DNA of 20,521 nucleotides from Alloprevotella sp. Lineage in GTDB: Bacteria > Bacteroidota > Bacteroidia > Bacteroidales > Bacteroidaceae. The position numbers and the translations under genes are program-made. Positions 20,391 through 20,521 of this stretch are shown here, piece after piece (the stretch's first letter is position 1; each line of letters opens with the position of its first letter). Under the pieces are notes generated by a model. The model searched no databases, was not told the DNA's origin, and worked only from the letters and a program-made list of their open reading frames with translations. Location: assembly GCA_017477205.1 (NCBI GenBank), contig JAFUXE010000025.1, positions 1 through 20,521 of the forward strand, in the 5' to 3' direction.

Positions 20391-20521
20391 CGGCGTAAGA
20401 TTAGGCAATAATCCTGCTTTTGTCAATAATCTCAATGTTCATCTGCGGCTTTTTGGGCATGAGATTGTATGCGATGAGCGCGGCGAAGAGGTTGACGGCA
20501 AAGTTGTCAATGGACCTGTGC
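20385..20521 (-). mobile_element. IS982-like insertion sequence, one end
   Basis: The element enters from the right edge with its transposase 3' end facing the integrase fragment. The terminal repeat is probably within GTGAGTTCGGCGTAAG (20385-20400), between the integrase-like residues and the transposase stop, but the exact boundary and target duplication cannot be seen without the other end. Confidence 0.55.
20401..20521 (-). CDS. IS982-family transposase, C-terminal part (runs off window)
   Basis: Read on the minus strand from the window edge to the stop at 20403-20401, the frame gives H-R-S-I-D-N-F-A-V-N-L-F-A-A-L-I-A-Y-N-L and then M-P-K-K-P-Q-M-N-I-E before a short tail S-R-I-I-A. The pattern H-R-S-x-x-N-F-x-x-N-x-x-x-x-L-x-A-Y followed by K-K-P is the C-terminal end of IS982-type DDE transposases in Bacteroidetes. 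Only about 39 residues are visible, so the subfamily is uncertain and another DDE family remains possible. Its stop codon is close to the point where the integrase resemblance ends, implying insertion into that gene. Confidence 0.72.
   Translation of the reverse strand, partial: HRSIDNFAVNLFAALIAYNLMPKKPQMNIEIIDKSRIIA

Overview
This window looks like a chromosome segment from a Bacteroidales bacterium, most likely a high-GC Prevotellaceae-type gut or oral anaerobe; genus and species cannot be fixed from sequence alone. Several upstream regions carry the Bacteroidetes -7 promoter box TAnnTTTG (once with an ideally spaced TTTG -33 box, before the tRNA). There are two lipoproteins with acidic CGDDDD/CGGDD-type starts, a BspA-like leucine-rich-repeat protein and a greA-HIT gene pair. 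The central part (about 2.9-19.7 kb) is GC-rich housekeeping/accessory chromosome. The two ends (about 1-2.8 kb and 19.8-20.5 kb) are clearly more AT-rich and carry mobile-element-type genes.

Layout. 1-348 (-): small XRE-type repressor followed by the start of a DinD-like gene. 349-1408: a 1 kb gene-free stretch packed with short repeats: a 23-bp hairpin array, GTTGAC hexamers spaced every 32-33 bp, an 11-bp C-rich array, an 11-bp G-rich array containing a G-quadruplex motif, and a palindromic dispersed element. 1409-2686 (-): AAA ATPase with a DUF4143-type C-terminus. 2970-3871 (-): greA-HIT operon with a strong terminator and a long leader. 4198-6042 (+): outer-membrane beta-barrel protein and lipoprotein. 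6228-9944 (-): apparent four-gene operon of lipoprotein, LRR protein, VanX-like dipeptidase and SAM-dependent methyltransferase. 9945-10625: gene-free, with a second 23-bp palindromic tandem array. 10626-14573 (+): one-module NRPS with C-A-T-reductase architecture, followed by pyrE. 15316-16773 (-): TrkH potassium transporter. 16884-19542 (+): aminopeptidase P and a secreted C1 (PepC/bleomycin-hydrolase-like) peptidase. 19687-19760: tRNA with a CAT anticodon. 19912-end: 5' part of a tyrosine recombinase that appears interrupted by an IS982-like element entering from the right edge.

The most interesting system is the stand-alone C-A-T-R synthetase, predicted to release an aminoacyl- or N-acyl-aminoacyl aldehyde or alcohol. 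It has an unusually short A2-A3 segment in its adenylation domain and a -7 promoter box only five bases before its start codon, suggesting a leaderless message. The two intergenic 23-bp hairpin arrays are the most unexplained non-coding structures. The tRNA, integrase and IS at the right edge mark the start of an integrated element that is probably decaying.
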